NCBI GenBank assembly: GCA_900544795.1
Contig: UQWM01000018.1
Location: 1 to 46,235, forward strand
DNA from: an uncultured Phascolarctobacterium sp.
Lineage (GTDB): Bacteria > Bacillota > Negativicutes > Acidaminococcales > Acidaminococcaceae
Direction of reading: 5' to 3'
DNA length: 46,235 nucleotides
In this document: in pieces, positions 32,860 through 40,369 of the stretch
How positions within the stretch are numbered: position 1 is the first letter of the stretch
How the letters are laid out: each line of letters begins with the position of its first letter
Translations under genes and position numbers: made by a program
The notes under the pieces: model-generated
What the model saw: the letters and a program-made list of their open reading frames with translations, nothing else
Told to the model about the DNA's origin: nothing
Databases searched by the model: none

Positions 32860-34386
32860 TTATTCCACTTCTTCAAACATTTCCGTACCCATACCACAGG
32901 TAGGGCAGGTATAGCCTTCCGGCAAAGCTGCGCCTTCGTAAATGAAGCCGCAGACCTTGCAGCGAAATTGCTTGTTCGAGCCGGTTTTCAGAGCAGTTTC
33001 CGGCTCAAGGTACACGCCGCCTAAATCGGCACTTTTATCAAAGTACATAGTATGCAGCATTTGCTCCGCTAATTCGCTCAGCGGTTCTCCATAAAATTCT
33101 TCGTATAATTTAATGATTTCAGGATTTTCGTGGCTGAGGCGCAGCTGCATCTTATCGTCGCGTTTATACAAGCCTTCGATACGCTTAGCACGCAGAGCAT
33201 CGCCCTTGTATTCCCTGTCTTTTGGCTGACCGCCGCCACCGATACAACCGCCGGGACAAGTCATTACTTCGACAAAATGATAGCTTTTTTCACCACTTTT
33301 GATCTTTTCGATCAGCTTACGGACATTGGCCGTGCCGTAAACGATAGCGACCTTTACTTCCAGCCCGTCGATGTCGACACTGGCAGCCTTGATACCTTCC
33401 AGCCCGCGTACCGGCTGCAGGTCGTACAAGGCTGCCGGAGCAGTTTTTTTAGTAACGAAGGTGTAGGCGCTGCGTACAGCTGCTTCCATAACGCCGCCAG
33501 TGTTGCCAAAGATCACGCCGGCGCCTGAACCGATACCCATAAAGTCATCATAAGGCTGATCTGCCAACCCGGCAAAGTCTATGTTTTCATCCTTCGCCAG
33601 CATAGCCAGTTCGCGGGTGGTGATAACAAAATCCATATCGCGCAGGCCTTCGATGCCCAAATATTTACCGGCATCGCTCATTTCGTCGCGGCGGATCTCG
33701 TATTTTTTAGCAGTACAGGGAGTAACCGCAACATTGATTATCTTCTGTGGGTTTAAGCCCATTTTTTTAGCAAAATAGCTTTTGATAGTTGGCCCCTGCA
33801 TCCCAATAGGGCTTTTAGCGCTGGAAATATGCGGCAGCAGCTCGGGATAGTAGGTTTCCGCAAATTTTACCCAGGCCGGGCAGCAGCTGGTGAACTGTGG
33901 CAACGGCTTCTCGCCCTTAGTAATACGCTCTACAAGCTCGCTGGCTTCTTCCATGATCGTTAAATCGGCGGCAAAATTAGTATCTAGTACATAAGACGCA
34001 CCCAATTTTTTGAGCAGCGCTACCATTTTACCTTCAACAAAACTACCGTCAGCCATGCCAAATTCTTCGCCCAAAGCAATACGCACCGAAGGAGAGGTGC
34101 TGAAAATAACGATCTTTTCGGAATCGCGCATCGCTGCCGCTACTTCGTAGGCTTCTACCTTTTCTGTAATACTATCTGCCGGGCACACATTGGCACATTG
34201 CCCGCAGTTGATGCAGATGGGCACATCTCCGGTCGCCTTGAGATCGTAGGTGCCACAAACTCCAATGTAGTCAGTGCAGATCGCCTTACAGGACCCGCAT
34301 TTGATACATTTGAATTCCAGTCTTTGCACAGCAGGATTATCCGGTTCAATAGCAACACGGATATCCGTAAATTGATGTTTACTCAT
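32860..34386 (-). CDS. hydA: Monomeric [FeFe] hydrogenase with C-terminal rubredoxin domain
   Basis: The 508-residue enzyme interconverts protons and H2. Residues 27-68 hold two [4Fe-4S] motifs (C27, C30, C33, C37; C58, C61, C64, C68). The H-cluster domain has L1 TSCCPAW (C168, C169), L2 TPCTAKKYE (C224) and L3 EVMTCPGGCIGGGGQP (C377, C381). L2 begins with Thr where the common motif has Met, and L3 has Thr before the first Cys where Ala is common. Residues 471-508 are a rubredoxin-like domain with C476, C479, C494 and C497, suggesting an extra electron entry point or oxygen/peroxide link. The AGGAGG start and consensus promoter are clear. It is transcribed alone. Confidence 0.95.
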   Translation of the reverse strand: MSKHQFTDIRVAIEPDNPAVQRLEFKCIKCGSCKAICTDYIGVCGTYDLKATGDVPICINCGQCANVCPADSITEKVEAYEVAAAMRDSEKIVIFSTSPSVRIALGEEFGMADGSFVEGKMVALLKKLGASYVLDTNFAADLTIMEEASELVERITKGEKPLPQFTSCCPAWVKFAETYYPELLPHISSAKSPIGMQGPTIKSYFAKKMGLNPQKIINVAVTPCTAKKYEIRRDEMSDAGKYLGIEGLRDMDFVITTRELAMLAKDENIDFAGLADQPYDDFMGIGSGAGVIFGNTGGVMEAAVRSAYTFVTKKTAPAALYDLQPVRGLEGIKAASVDIDGLEVKVAIVYGTANVRKLIEKIKSGEKSYHFVEVMTCPGGCIGGGGQPKDREYKGDALRAKRIEGLYKRDDKMQLRLSHENPEIIKLYEEFYGEPLSELAEQMLHTMYFDKSADLGGVYLEPETALKTGSNKQFRCKVCGFIYEGAALPEGYTCPTCGMGTEMFEEVE

Positions 34387-34418
34387 ATAAAAGACCCTCC
34401 TCTTTTATCACTGCCTTT

Positions 34419-34447
34419 ATTATAACTGCTCCCAATTATTCTTGCAA
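34419..34447 (-). promoter_or_regulatory. Promoter of hydA
   Basis: The minus strand has -35 TTGCAA, a 17-base spacer and -10 TATAAT, with a leader of about 25 bases. Confidence 0.75.
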
Positions 34448-34482
34448 TAGATACTAAAAGAAAATTATTATCCTAATTGCAG

Positions 34483-34510
34483 TAAAAAAATAACTGCCTC
34501 GAGGCAGCTA
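34483..34510 (-). terminator. Terminator overlapping the 3' end of the TVP38-like gene
   Basis: The GC-rich palindrome CTGCCTCGAGGCAG, extended by A/T pairs, is followed on the minus strand by TTATTTTTTT. The stem begins inside the stop codon of the gene. Confidence 0.85.
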
Positions 34511-35200
34511 TTTCTTGTATTTTTTATATGCGAAAAAGATAATGCCCGTAACAATGACTAAAATAGTTAGCCGCATGCTGTTCTGCCTGAAGTTGACGAT
34601 ATCATGCCCGATAACCACCTCCAGCGCCGTTGAAGGAAACTTACCGATCAAATTGGCGATGATGTAATCACGGACGCTGATTTTACTAAGCGCGCCAATA
34701 GCCGTCAGTATGCCTGACGGAAAATAAGGCAGTGCCCTGGCGAAAGCCATCCACTGCAAACCATTTTTGCCGCTGGCTTCATCAATATTTTTTAAGCTGT
34801 TGCTGGTAGCGATGATCTTTTCAGCAGCGCCCCTGAATAAATAGCGCATCAAGAGAAAGCTGATCACGACGCCGACAGTCTCGGCCAACCAGGAGATCAA
34901 AATACCCAGTGGTAAGCCAAAAATCAGGCCGTTAGCGGTCGATAAAAAGATCGAAGGGAAAATGCTGGCAGCATTGATGAACACATCCAGAAAAAAGCTG
35001 ATCGCTATCGCCCAAGGCCCAAAGGAACGCAAATACTCTGCTAAAGCATTGACGTCACCGCTGATAGTCAACTTTATGGCCTTATCAAAAAAATCCTGAG
35101 CAAAAAAATGGATACCACAACCCAAAAGTATCAGGAAGGCTACTGCAACGACTTTACTGATGACATCGGGATCCCGATACCATTTAGTTCCATTCTCCAT
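34508..35200 (-). CDS. TVP38/TMEM64 (VTT/DedA-like) membrane protein
   Basis: The 230-residue protein has an N-terminal membrane segment, then the VTT core with re-entrant motifs (STANGLIFGLPLGILISWLA, FARALPYFPSG, GALSKISVRDYIIANLIGKF) and a C-terminal membrane segment with a basic tail. Some relatives are linked to lipid scrambling or undecaprenyl-phosphate recycling, but the substrate of this branch is not settled. The AGGAG site lies just upstream and the gene follows recG by 17 bases. Cotranscription with recG looks positional rather than functional. Confidence 0.85.
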   Translation of the reverse strand: MENGTKWYRDPDVISKVVAVAFLILLGCGIHFFAQDFFDKAIKLTISGDVNALAEYLRSFGPWAIAISFFLDVFINAASIFPSIFLSTANGLIFGLPLGILISWLAETVGVVISFLLMRYLFRGAAEKIIATSNSLKNIDEASGKNGLQWMAFARALPYFPSGILTAIGALSKISVRDYIIANLIGKFPSTALEVVIGHDIVNFRQNSMRLTILVIVTGIIFFAYKKYKK

Positions 35201-35217
35201 TGAGACTCCTTCTTAGA

Positions 35218-37284
35218 TCAAGAATAAAAAATGCGCTGAAAGCGTTTATCAAACTGACTGTCAAGCGCCTGCTCTATCTCGTGCAGCATTTGCCTGTTTT
35301 GTATATATTTTTTTGCCAGCTCACGCGCTTCTATCAAAATATCCATATCTTGCAGTATATCAGCAATATATAAATCAGGCAAGCCATGCTGGCGCAAGCC
35401 AAATAATTGCCCGGCACCACGCTGCTCCAGATCCTTCTCGGCCAGATAAAAACCATCGTCAGAATCGCGCAGTACCTGCAGCCGCTCTAAAGTTCCCGGG
35501 CTGTCGTTATCAGTGAGCAACACACAGTACGATTGCTCATCTCCCCGTCCTACCCTGCCGCGCAGCTGGTGCATCTGTGCCAACCCGAACCTGTCGGCGT
35601 TCTCGATGATCATTAAGGTGGCGTTGGGCACGTTCACCCCTACTTCGATAACGGTGGTAGTTACCAGAACTTTGATCTCGCCAGCGGCAAAGCCACGCAT
35701 GATCTCATCTTTCTCCTGGTTTTTCATTTTGCCGTGCAGTAAGGCGCAGGGAATATTTTTTAAATAAGAATATTTCAGCTCCTGATAGACCTCGGTAGCC
35801 GACCGAGCCTGTAAGCCGCCTTCCGAATCGTCGATAAGAGCACAGACTACATAAACCTGATGCCCGGCCTGCACCTGCCGCACCATCCCTGCGTAGATAG
35901 AGGGACGCTTTTTGCCCGTGTAGCACAGAGTTTCAATGGGCTTGCGTCCAATGGGCTTGCCCTGCATCACCGAAATGTCAAGGTCGCCGTATACAGTCAA
36001 GGCCAACGTCCGCGGTATCGGCGTAGCCGTCATTATCAGCGTATCGGGCGCGAACTGTGATTTATCCGACAGCTTGGCCCGCTGCGCAACACCAAAGCGG
36101 TGCTGCTCGTCCGTTATTACAAGCGCCAGCCTGTTAAAAACCACGTCGTCCTGGATAACAGCATGGGTTCCAACTAAAATATCGATTTCACCCAATTCCA
36201 GATCTTCTAAAAGAACCTTACGTTTCGACTTTTTTACGCTGCTGGTCAAAAGCTCTACCCGCAGTCCGTGCGGCGTTAAATACTCGGACAAGGTTTCAAA
36301 ATGCTGTTGTGCCAAAATCTCGGTCGGCACCATAATGCAGCCCTGATAACCGTTTTCAGCCGTTTTGGCTAAAGCCAGTGCCGAAATAGCAGTTTTACCG
36401 GAACCAACGTCACCCTGCAACAGCCTGTGCATAGGCTTACTCTCCTGCATATCCAGCGATATCTCCTGCCAGGCCTGCTGCTGCGCCTCGGTCAGCTTAA
36501 ACGGCAGCGCTGCGATAACAGCCCGCAGCAAATCGCCATCTACGCCATGCTTCAGACCCGCCTTGCTTTCTTTGATGTGGTCACGATAATATAGCAGGCC
36601 GCATTGCAGCAAAAACAACTCTTCAAAAATAAATCTTTGTTTAGCCTGCTCCAGCTTGGCAAAACTTTCGGGAAAATGAATGTTCCGCAAAGCAGTAAGC
36701 CTGTCAGGCAAATTCCTTTCAGCAATGATCTGCTCCGGCAGTGTCTCGGGCAAATATTTTTCAGCCTTAGCCAGAGCCTGCTTTACCGCAGTCCTGATTT
36801 GGCCTTGTTTTAAAGAACCAGCCAAAGCATACACCGGCAAAATACCCAGCCCGCTCGCTGCTTCGTTGCTATCTACAACTTGAATAAAGGCCTCGCTCAC
36901 CATCTTGCCAGCCGTACCAGCGCGCACTTTACCAACCACCAATAGCTGCATCCCCGGCTTAAAAAAACGCATCTGATAACGCTGGGCTGCAAACAGAAAA
37001 ATCTCGGCAAAATCGGTATCGTCCTTAACCGTTATTACAGCATAGGAACTACCCCTGCCGGAACGTCTGTCACTAAGACGAAATATCTCACCTGCGAAAA
37101 ACTGTTTTTCATTTGTGGTAGTCAATTCAGTGATCTTTTTGACCTTGGAATAATCAAGGTAACTATCTAAACGAGGATAGTGGTTAAGCAGGTCGCCAAC
37201 TGTTTCGATATTCAATTTTTGAAAATCCAGGGCCTTTTTTGTTCCTATCCCTTTTAAACTTGTAACAGGCTCTCGCCACCACAT
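35218..37284 (-). CDS. recG: ATP-dependent DNA helicase RecG
   Basis: RecG remodels stalled replication forks and Holliday junctions. The 688-residue product has an N-terminal wedge/OB domain (from about residue 50) and the superfamily 2 motor with Walker A LLQGDVGSGKTA near residue 290. The DEQHRFGVAQR motif, TATPIPRTLAL and the C-terminal HQLRGRVGRG QxxGRxGR-type motif are also present. The ATG has no strong ribosome binding site. A moderate promoter overlaps the divergent rpmB promoter. Confidence 0.96.
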   Translation of the reverse strand: MWWREPVTSLKGIGTKKALDFQKLNIETVGDLLNHYPRLDSYLDYSKVKKITELTTTNEKQFFAGEIFRLSDRRSGRGSSYAVITVKDDTDFAEIFLFAAQRYQMRFFKPGMQLLVVGKVRAGTAGKMVSEAFIQVVDSNEAASGLGILPVYALAGSLKQGQIRTAVKQALAKAEKYLPETLPEQIIAERNLPDRLTALRNIHFPESFAKLEQAKQRFIFEELFLLQCGLLYYRDHIKESKAGLKHGVDGDLLRAVIAALPFKLTEAQQQAWQEISLDMQESKPMHRLLQGDVGSGKTAISALALAKTAENGYQGCIMVPTEILAQQHFETLSEYLTPHGLRVELLTSSVKKSKRKVLLEDLELGEIDILVGTHAVIQDDVVFNRLALVITDEQHRFGVAQRAKLSDKSQFAPDTLIMTATPIPRTLALTVYGDLDISVMQGKPIGRKPIETLCYTGKKRPSIYAGMVRQVQAGHQVYVVCALIDDSEGGLQARSATEVYQELKYSYLKNIPCALLHGKMKNQEKDEIMRGFAAGEIKVLVTTTVIEVGVNVPNATLMIIENADRFGLAQMHQLRGRVGRGDEQSYCVLLTDNDSPGTLERLQVLRDSDDGFYLAEKDLEQRGAGQLFGLRQHGLPDLYIADILQDMDILIEARELAKKYIQNRQMLHEIEQALDSQFDKRFQRIFYS

Positions 37285-37312
37285 AAAATCACTGCCAATC
37301 TTTAAAAATTAC

Positions 37313-37341
37313 TTGCTTTTAACTACAGTCTATGGTATGAT
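37313..37341 (+). promoter_or_regulatory. Promoter of rpmB
   Basis: On the plus strand there is -35 TTGCTT, a 17-base spacer and -10 TATGAT, about 55 bases before the rpmB start. Confidence 0.7.
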
Positions 37342-37360
37342 ACTTTTGTTAAATTTGCAA
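37332..37360 (-). promoter_or_regulatory. Possible promoter of recG, overlapping the rpmB promoter
   Basis: On the minus strand there is -35 TTGCAA, a 17-base spacer and -10 TACCAT (4 of 6). Its -10 shares bases with the rpmB -10 on the other strand. Confidence 0.4.
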
Positions 37361-37397
37361 CTAATAATGCTCGTATTACGTTAAGGAGGTGGGACTC

Positions 37398-37589
37398 ATG
37401 GCATCCATTTGCGAAGTCTGCGGCAAAGGTACTCAAGCTGGCAATAACGTCAGCCATTCCAATAGACATACTAAACGTGCTTGGAAACCGAACATTCAAC
37501 AAGTAAGGGCTATTGTTAACGATTCTGTAAAACGCGTTAACGTTTGCACTCGTTGCTTGCGTTCCGGTAAAGTTACCCGCGCTATCTAA
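37398..37589 (+). CDS. rpmB: 50S ribosomal protein bL28
   Basis: The 63-residue basic protein begins MASICEVCGKGTQAGNNVSH and continues SNRHTKRAWKPNIQ, matching bL28, with a CxxC pair at residues 5-8 and a second at about 51-54 (VCTRCLRSGK) that would form a zinc knuckle. Four-cysteine L28 variants are common in Firmicutes. AAGGAGGT is spaced correctly for the ATG at 37398; a GTG three codons upstream overlaps this site and is rejected. It is monocistronic on the plus strand. Confidence 0.97.
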   Translation: MASICEVCGKGTQAGNNVSHSNRHTKRAWKPNIQQVRAIVNDSVKRVNVCTRCLRSGKVTRAI

Positions 37590-37605
37590 TTTAAGCTTAA
37601 ATTCA

Positions 37606-37650
37606 AAAATAAACCAAATACCTTACGGTATTTGGTTTATTTTTATTTTA
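37606..37650. terminator. Bidirectional terminator between rpmB and the zinc-ribbon gene
   Basis: A 12-bp stem AAACCAAATACC / GGTATTTGGTTT with a 4-base loop is flanked by A-rich and T-rich runs; it overlaps the stop codon of the minus-strand gene. Confidence 0.9.
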
Positions 37651-38044
37651 CCGGTACACCGCATTCAGGGCAGAACTTCGCCAGAGAGCTTATTTTTGCC
37701 CTACAGCTCGGGCAAAGGATAAAGGCACGGTATTCCCGTAGCTTCTTCTCAAACAGCTCGTAAAACAGGTTTACTTCCGTATCCTCACGTTTCCAGTTAT
37801 AGACCTGAAGGTATTTTTTGCGGGCATCACAAACTATCTGCGTAGTTTCTTCATCTAAAGCCTGCGCAGCTAAACGGATGATTTTTTTATCGTTATGGCA
37901 ATCCAGCAAAAACTTTTCATCGTCACGATTATCAATAGTAACGCCCATCTCGTTCACACTCAAAAGCAAAACTTTCCAGGCAGTATCTGCTTCTATTTCA
38001 TAAATGCGGTTATCAAAACAACCGCCGGCACCGTCGATTCTCAT
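37643..38044 (-). CDS. Uncharacterised protein with C-terminal zinc ribbon
   Basis: I do not recognise the family. The 133-residue product has an N-terminal alpha/beta domain of about 100 residues and a C-terminal zinc ribbon with two pairs, CPSC and CPEC, 14 residues apart, ending close to the C terminus. There is no signal peptide or membrane segment. The GGAGG site seven to eight bases upstream supports the ATG. It is transcribed alone between rpmB and rny, so context gives no functional clue. The ribbon suggests protein or nucleic acid binding, by inference only. Confidence 0.82.
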   Translation of the reverse strand: MRIDGAGGCFDNRIYEIEADTAWKVLLLSVNEMGVTIDNRDDEKFLLDCHNDKKIIRLAAQALDEETTQIVCDARKKYLQVYNWKREDTEVNLFYELFEKKLREYRAFILCPSCRAKISSLAKFCPECGVPVK

Positions 38045-38077
38045 TAACTGACCTCCAAATAGACTTTATAATATAAT

Positions 38078-38083
38078 ATTATA
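38078..38083 (-). promoter_or_regulatory. -10 element upstream of the zinc-ribbon gene
   Basis: A TATAAT on the minus strand lies 33 bases before the ATG in a very AT-rich stretch; no good -35 is seen. Confidence 0.3.
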
Positions 38084-38139
38084 CCATAAAATGGCGTTCT
38101 AACGCAGTCCCCCAAATGAATAAATCGTAACAATTATGT

Positions 38140-38168
38140 AAAAAATCCCCGAACCGAAGTTCGGGGAT
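38140..38168 (-). terminator. Terminator after rny
   Basis: A strong GC-rich stem beginning ATCCCCGAA, with complement TTCGGGGAT, is followed by six U residues on the minus strand. Confidence 0.92.
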
Positions 38169-38183
38169 CTGTTTTCAACCTTA

Positions 38184-39728
38184 TTATTTTGCGTAGTCGA
38201 CTGCGCGGGTCTCGCGGATAATGACGACTTTGATCTGGCCGGGATATTCCATCTCAGCTTCGATCTTTTTAGCAATATCGCGTGCCAGCAAAATAGATGT
38301 GGCATCATCGATCTGATCAGGTTTGACCATAATGCGGATCTCGCGGCCTGCTTGGACAGCAAAGCATTTTTCAACGCCTTCAAAAGATTCAGAAATCTCT
38401 TCCAATCGAGTTAACCGTTTCAAGTAGCTTTCCAAAGTTTCGCGTCTCGCGCCAGGTCTTGCGGCAGAAACAGCATCAGCTGCCGCTACCAGAACTGCTT
38501 CAACACTCTTAGGCTCTACATCTCCATGATGGGCCATAATAGCATTGAGTACCAATTCAGATTCACGATATTTCTTCGCAATTTCCATACCGATCTCAAC
38601 GTGGGAACCTTCCATCTCGTGGTCGATAGCTTTGCCGATATCATGCAGCAAACCTGCACGTTTGGCTAAAACTACATCCACACCCAGTTCGGAAGCCATC
38701 AGGCCTGCCAAATGAGCCACCTCTATAGAATGATTCAAAACATTTTGACCATAGCTGGTACGATATTTCAAACGGCCCAGCAATTTTATCAGCTCAGGAT
38801 GCAAACCATGCACGCCTACTGCAAAAGTAGCCTGCTCGCCTGCCTCTTTGATCTTTTGCTCAACCTCTTTTTGCGCTTTTTCAACCATTTCCTCGATACG
38901 GGACGGGTGGATACGGCCGTCGTTGATAAGTTTCTCCAACGCGGTGCGTGCAACCTCGCGGCGTACCGGATCAAAACCGGAAATAATAACTGCTTCCGGG
39001 GTATCGTCGATAATCAGATCGATACCAGTCAGGGTTTCCAAAGTGCGGATATTTCTACCCTCACGGCCGATAATACGGCCTTTCATTTCGTCATTAGGCA
39101 GCGCCACAACAGAAACGGTGGTTTCTGCAACATGGTCGGCAGCACAGCGCTGGATCGCCAAAGAAATGATCTCTCTGGCCTTCTTGTCAGCGTCCTCTTT
39201 AGCCTGCTGCTCCAAATCTTTAATGAGCATAGCGGTTTCATGTTTGATTTCTTCTTCAACGGATTGAAGAAGCTCTTTTTTAGCTTCATCGGTAGATAAA
39301 CCGGACAAGCGTTCCAATTCACCTAATTGTTTTTGGTATAATGCATCGACTTTAGCCTGACTATCACTGAGGAAAGTCTCTCTAACGACTAAGTGTTCTT
39401 CTTTTTTCTCAAAAGATTCTATCTTGCGGTCAAGGTTTTCTTCTTTTTGTAAAAGACGTCTTTCCTGACGTTGGATATCACTGCGACGCTCTTTATTTTC
39501 GCGTTCCATCTCACTGCGCATGCGATGGATTTCTTCTTTAGCTTCCACTAACGCTTCTTTGCGTTTAGCTTCACCGGTCTGTTCTGCCTCTGCGACGATG
39601 CGGATAGCGAGTTCTTCAGCCGTAGCGATTTTGCTTTCTGCAACATTTTTACGCACTAAATAACCGATCGCACCACCGACGGCACCAGCACCGATAGTAA
39701 TACCGATAAGTTCTAAAATGATTTTCAC
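38184..39728 (-). CDS. rny: Ribonuclease Y
   Basis: RNase Y is the membrane-anchored endonuclease that initiates mRNA decay in many Firmicutes. The 514-residue product has an N-terminal membrane segment (about residues 5-25), a long coiled coil (about 40-190), a KH domain with GRIIGREGRNIRTLE, and an HD domain with LLHDIGKAIDHEMEGSH. The coordinates use the GTG at 39728. That codon lies inside the AAGGAGGTG ribosome binding site itself, so true initiation may be at the ATC (39722) or ATT (39719) codon, five or eight bases after the site. No ATG or TTG exists near the 5' end. Confidence 0.93.
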   Translation of the reverse strand: MKIILELIGITIGAGAVGGAIGYLVRKNVAESKIATAEELAIRIVAEAEQTGEAKRKEALVEAKEEIHRMRSEMERENKERRSDIQRQERRLLQKEENLDRKIESFEKKEEHLVVRETFLSDSQAKVDALYQKQLGELERLSGLSTDEAKKELLQSVEEEIKHETAMLIKDLEQQAKEDADKKAREIISLAIQRCAADHVAETTVSVVALPNDEMKGRIIGREGRNIRTLETLTGIDLIIDDTPEAVIISGFDPVRREVARTALEKLINDGRIHPSRIEEMVEKAQKEVEQKIKEAGEQATFAVGVHGLHPELIKLLGRLKYRTSYGQNVLNHSIEVAHLAGLMASELGVDVVLAKRAGLLHDIGKAIDHEMEGSHVEIGMEIAKKYRESELVLNAIMAHHGDVEPKSVEAVLVAAADAVSAARPGARRETLESYLKRLTRLEEISESFEGVEKCFAVQAGREIRIMVKPDQIDDATSILLARDIAKKIEAEMEYPGQIKVVIIRETRAVDYAK

Positions 39729-39744
39729 CTCCTTATTAATTTTT

Positions 39745-39777
39745 AAAAAAAATGAGGCAACAAACTATTGTCGCCTC
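39745..39777 (-). terminator. Terminator/attenuator-like hairpin in the rny leader
   Basis: On the minus strand a 10-bp stem (GAGGCGACAA / TTGTTGCCTC, one G-U pair) is followed by eight U residues. It ends recA-recX, but also lies inside the leader of rny, downstream of the rny promoter and only 10 bases before its ribosome binding site. Confidence 0.85.
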
Positions 39778-39823
39778 GTGGATAACATTCATTCATTAAT
39801 TATTAACACGATTGGATACTATA

Positions 39824-39852
39824 ATTTTAAATGGATTTTATATAAAAGTCAA
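39824..39852 (-). promoter_or_regulatory. Promoter upstream of rny
   Basis: The minus strand has -35 TTGACT, a 17-base spacer and -10 TAAAAT, starting immediately after the recX stop. Transcripts from here must pass the hairpin at 39745-39777 to reach rny. Confidence 0.6.
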
Positions 39853-39853
39853 G

Positions 39854-40369
39854 TTAGCAGTCATCCATTAGTATTATAGAACCATGTATATTATTAATGC
39901 TTTTCTGAATATATTTACTTGAGAAGCCGCGTGTATATAGGAAGCGGCTGATAGCAGCCCTGCCCTCCTGCGTTTCTGCATTATATTTTTTAGGATTACG
40001 TTTTAAACAGCTACGCAAAGCATTTTCAGCCCGTTCCTCTTCCATTGTGTCGGAAAGCTGCGCTATAATGCCGTTTACATACCTGTCAGCAACATTTTTT
40101 TTCTGTAATTCCAGCCGCAGGTGGCTTCTGCCATAATATTTTTTAGACAACCAGGCTTCAAAAACCCTCTGTGCGTAACGACGCTCGTCTAAAAAACCAT
40201 ATTCTACTAATTTTTGCACAGTATTTTTAATGATCTCCGCTTCGGCACCTTTGCGTCTCAGCTTAAGTTCCATATCCTTGCGGCTATAATCCCTGTAGCT
40301 TAGCATATCCAAAGCATAATCATAAGCTTCCTGCTCAGTCGTTAAGCTCTTGGACGATCGGTTCAGCAT
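39854..40369 (-). CDS. recX: Regulatory protein RecX
   Basis: RecX restrains RecA filament extension. The product (171 residues from this start) has the three-helix-repeat family features: ALDMLSYRDYSRKDMELKLRRKG, LVEYGFLDERRYAQRVFEAW, and RFLYTRGFSSKYIQKSI near the C terminus. The start is uncertain: the ATG at 40369 overlaps the end of recA by 35 bases, a GTG at 40390 is possible, and neither has a ribosome binding site, so coupling to recA translation is likely. It shares the recA transcript and SOS promoter. Confidence 0.9.
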   Translation of the reverse strand: MLNRSSKSLTTEQEAYDYALDMLSYRDYSRKDMELKLRRKGAEAEIIKNTVQKLVEYGFLDERRYAQRVFEAWLSKKYYGRSHLRLELQKKNVADRYVNGIIAQLSDTMEEERAENALRSCLKRNPKKYNAETQEGRAAISRFLYTRGFSSKYIQKSINNIHGSIILMDDC

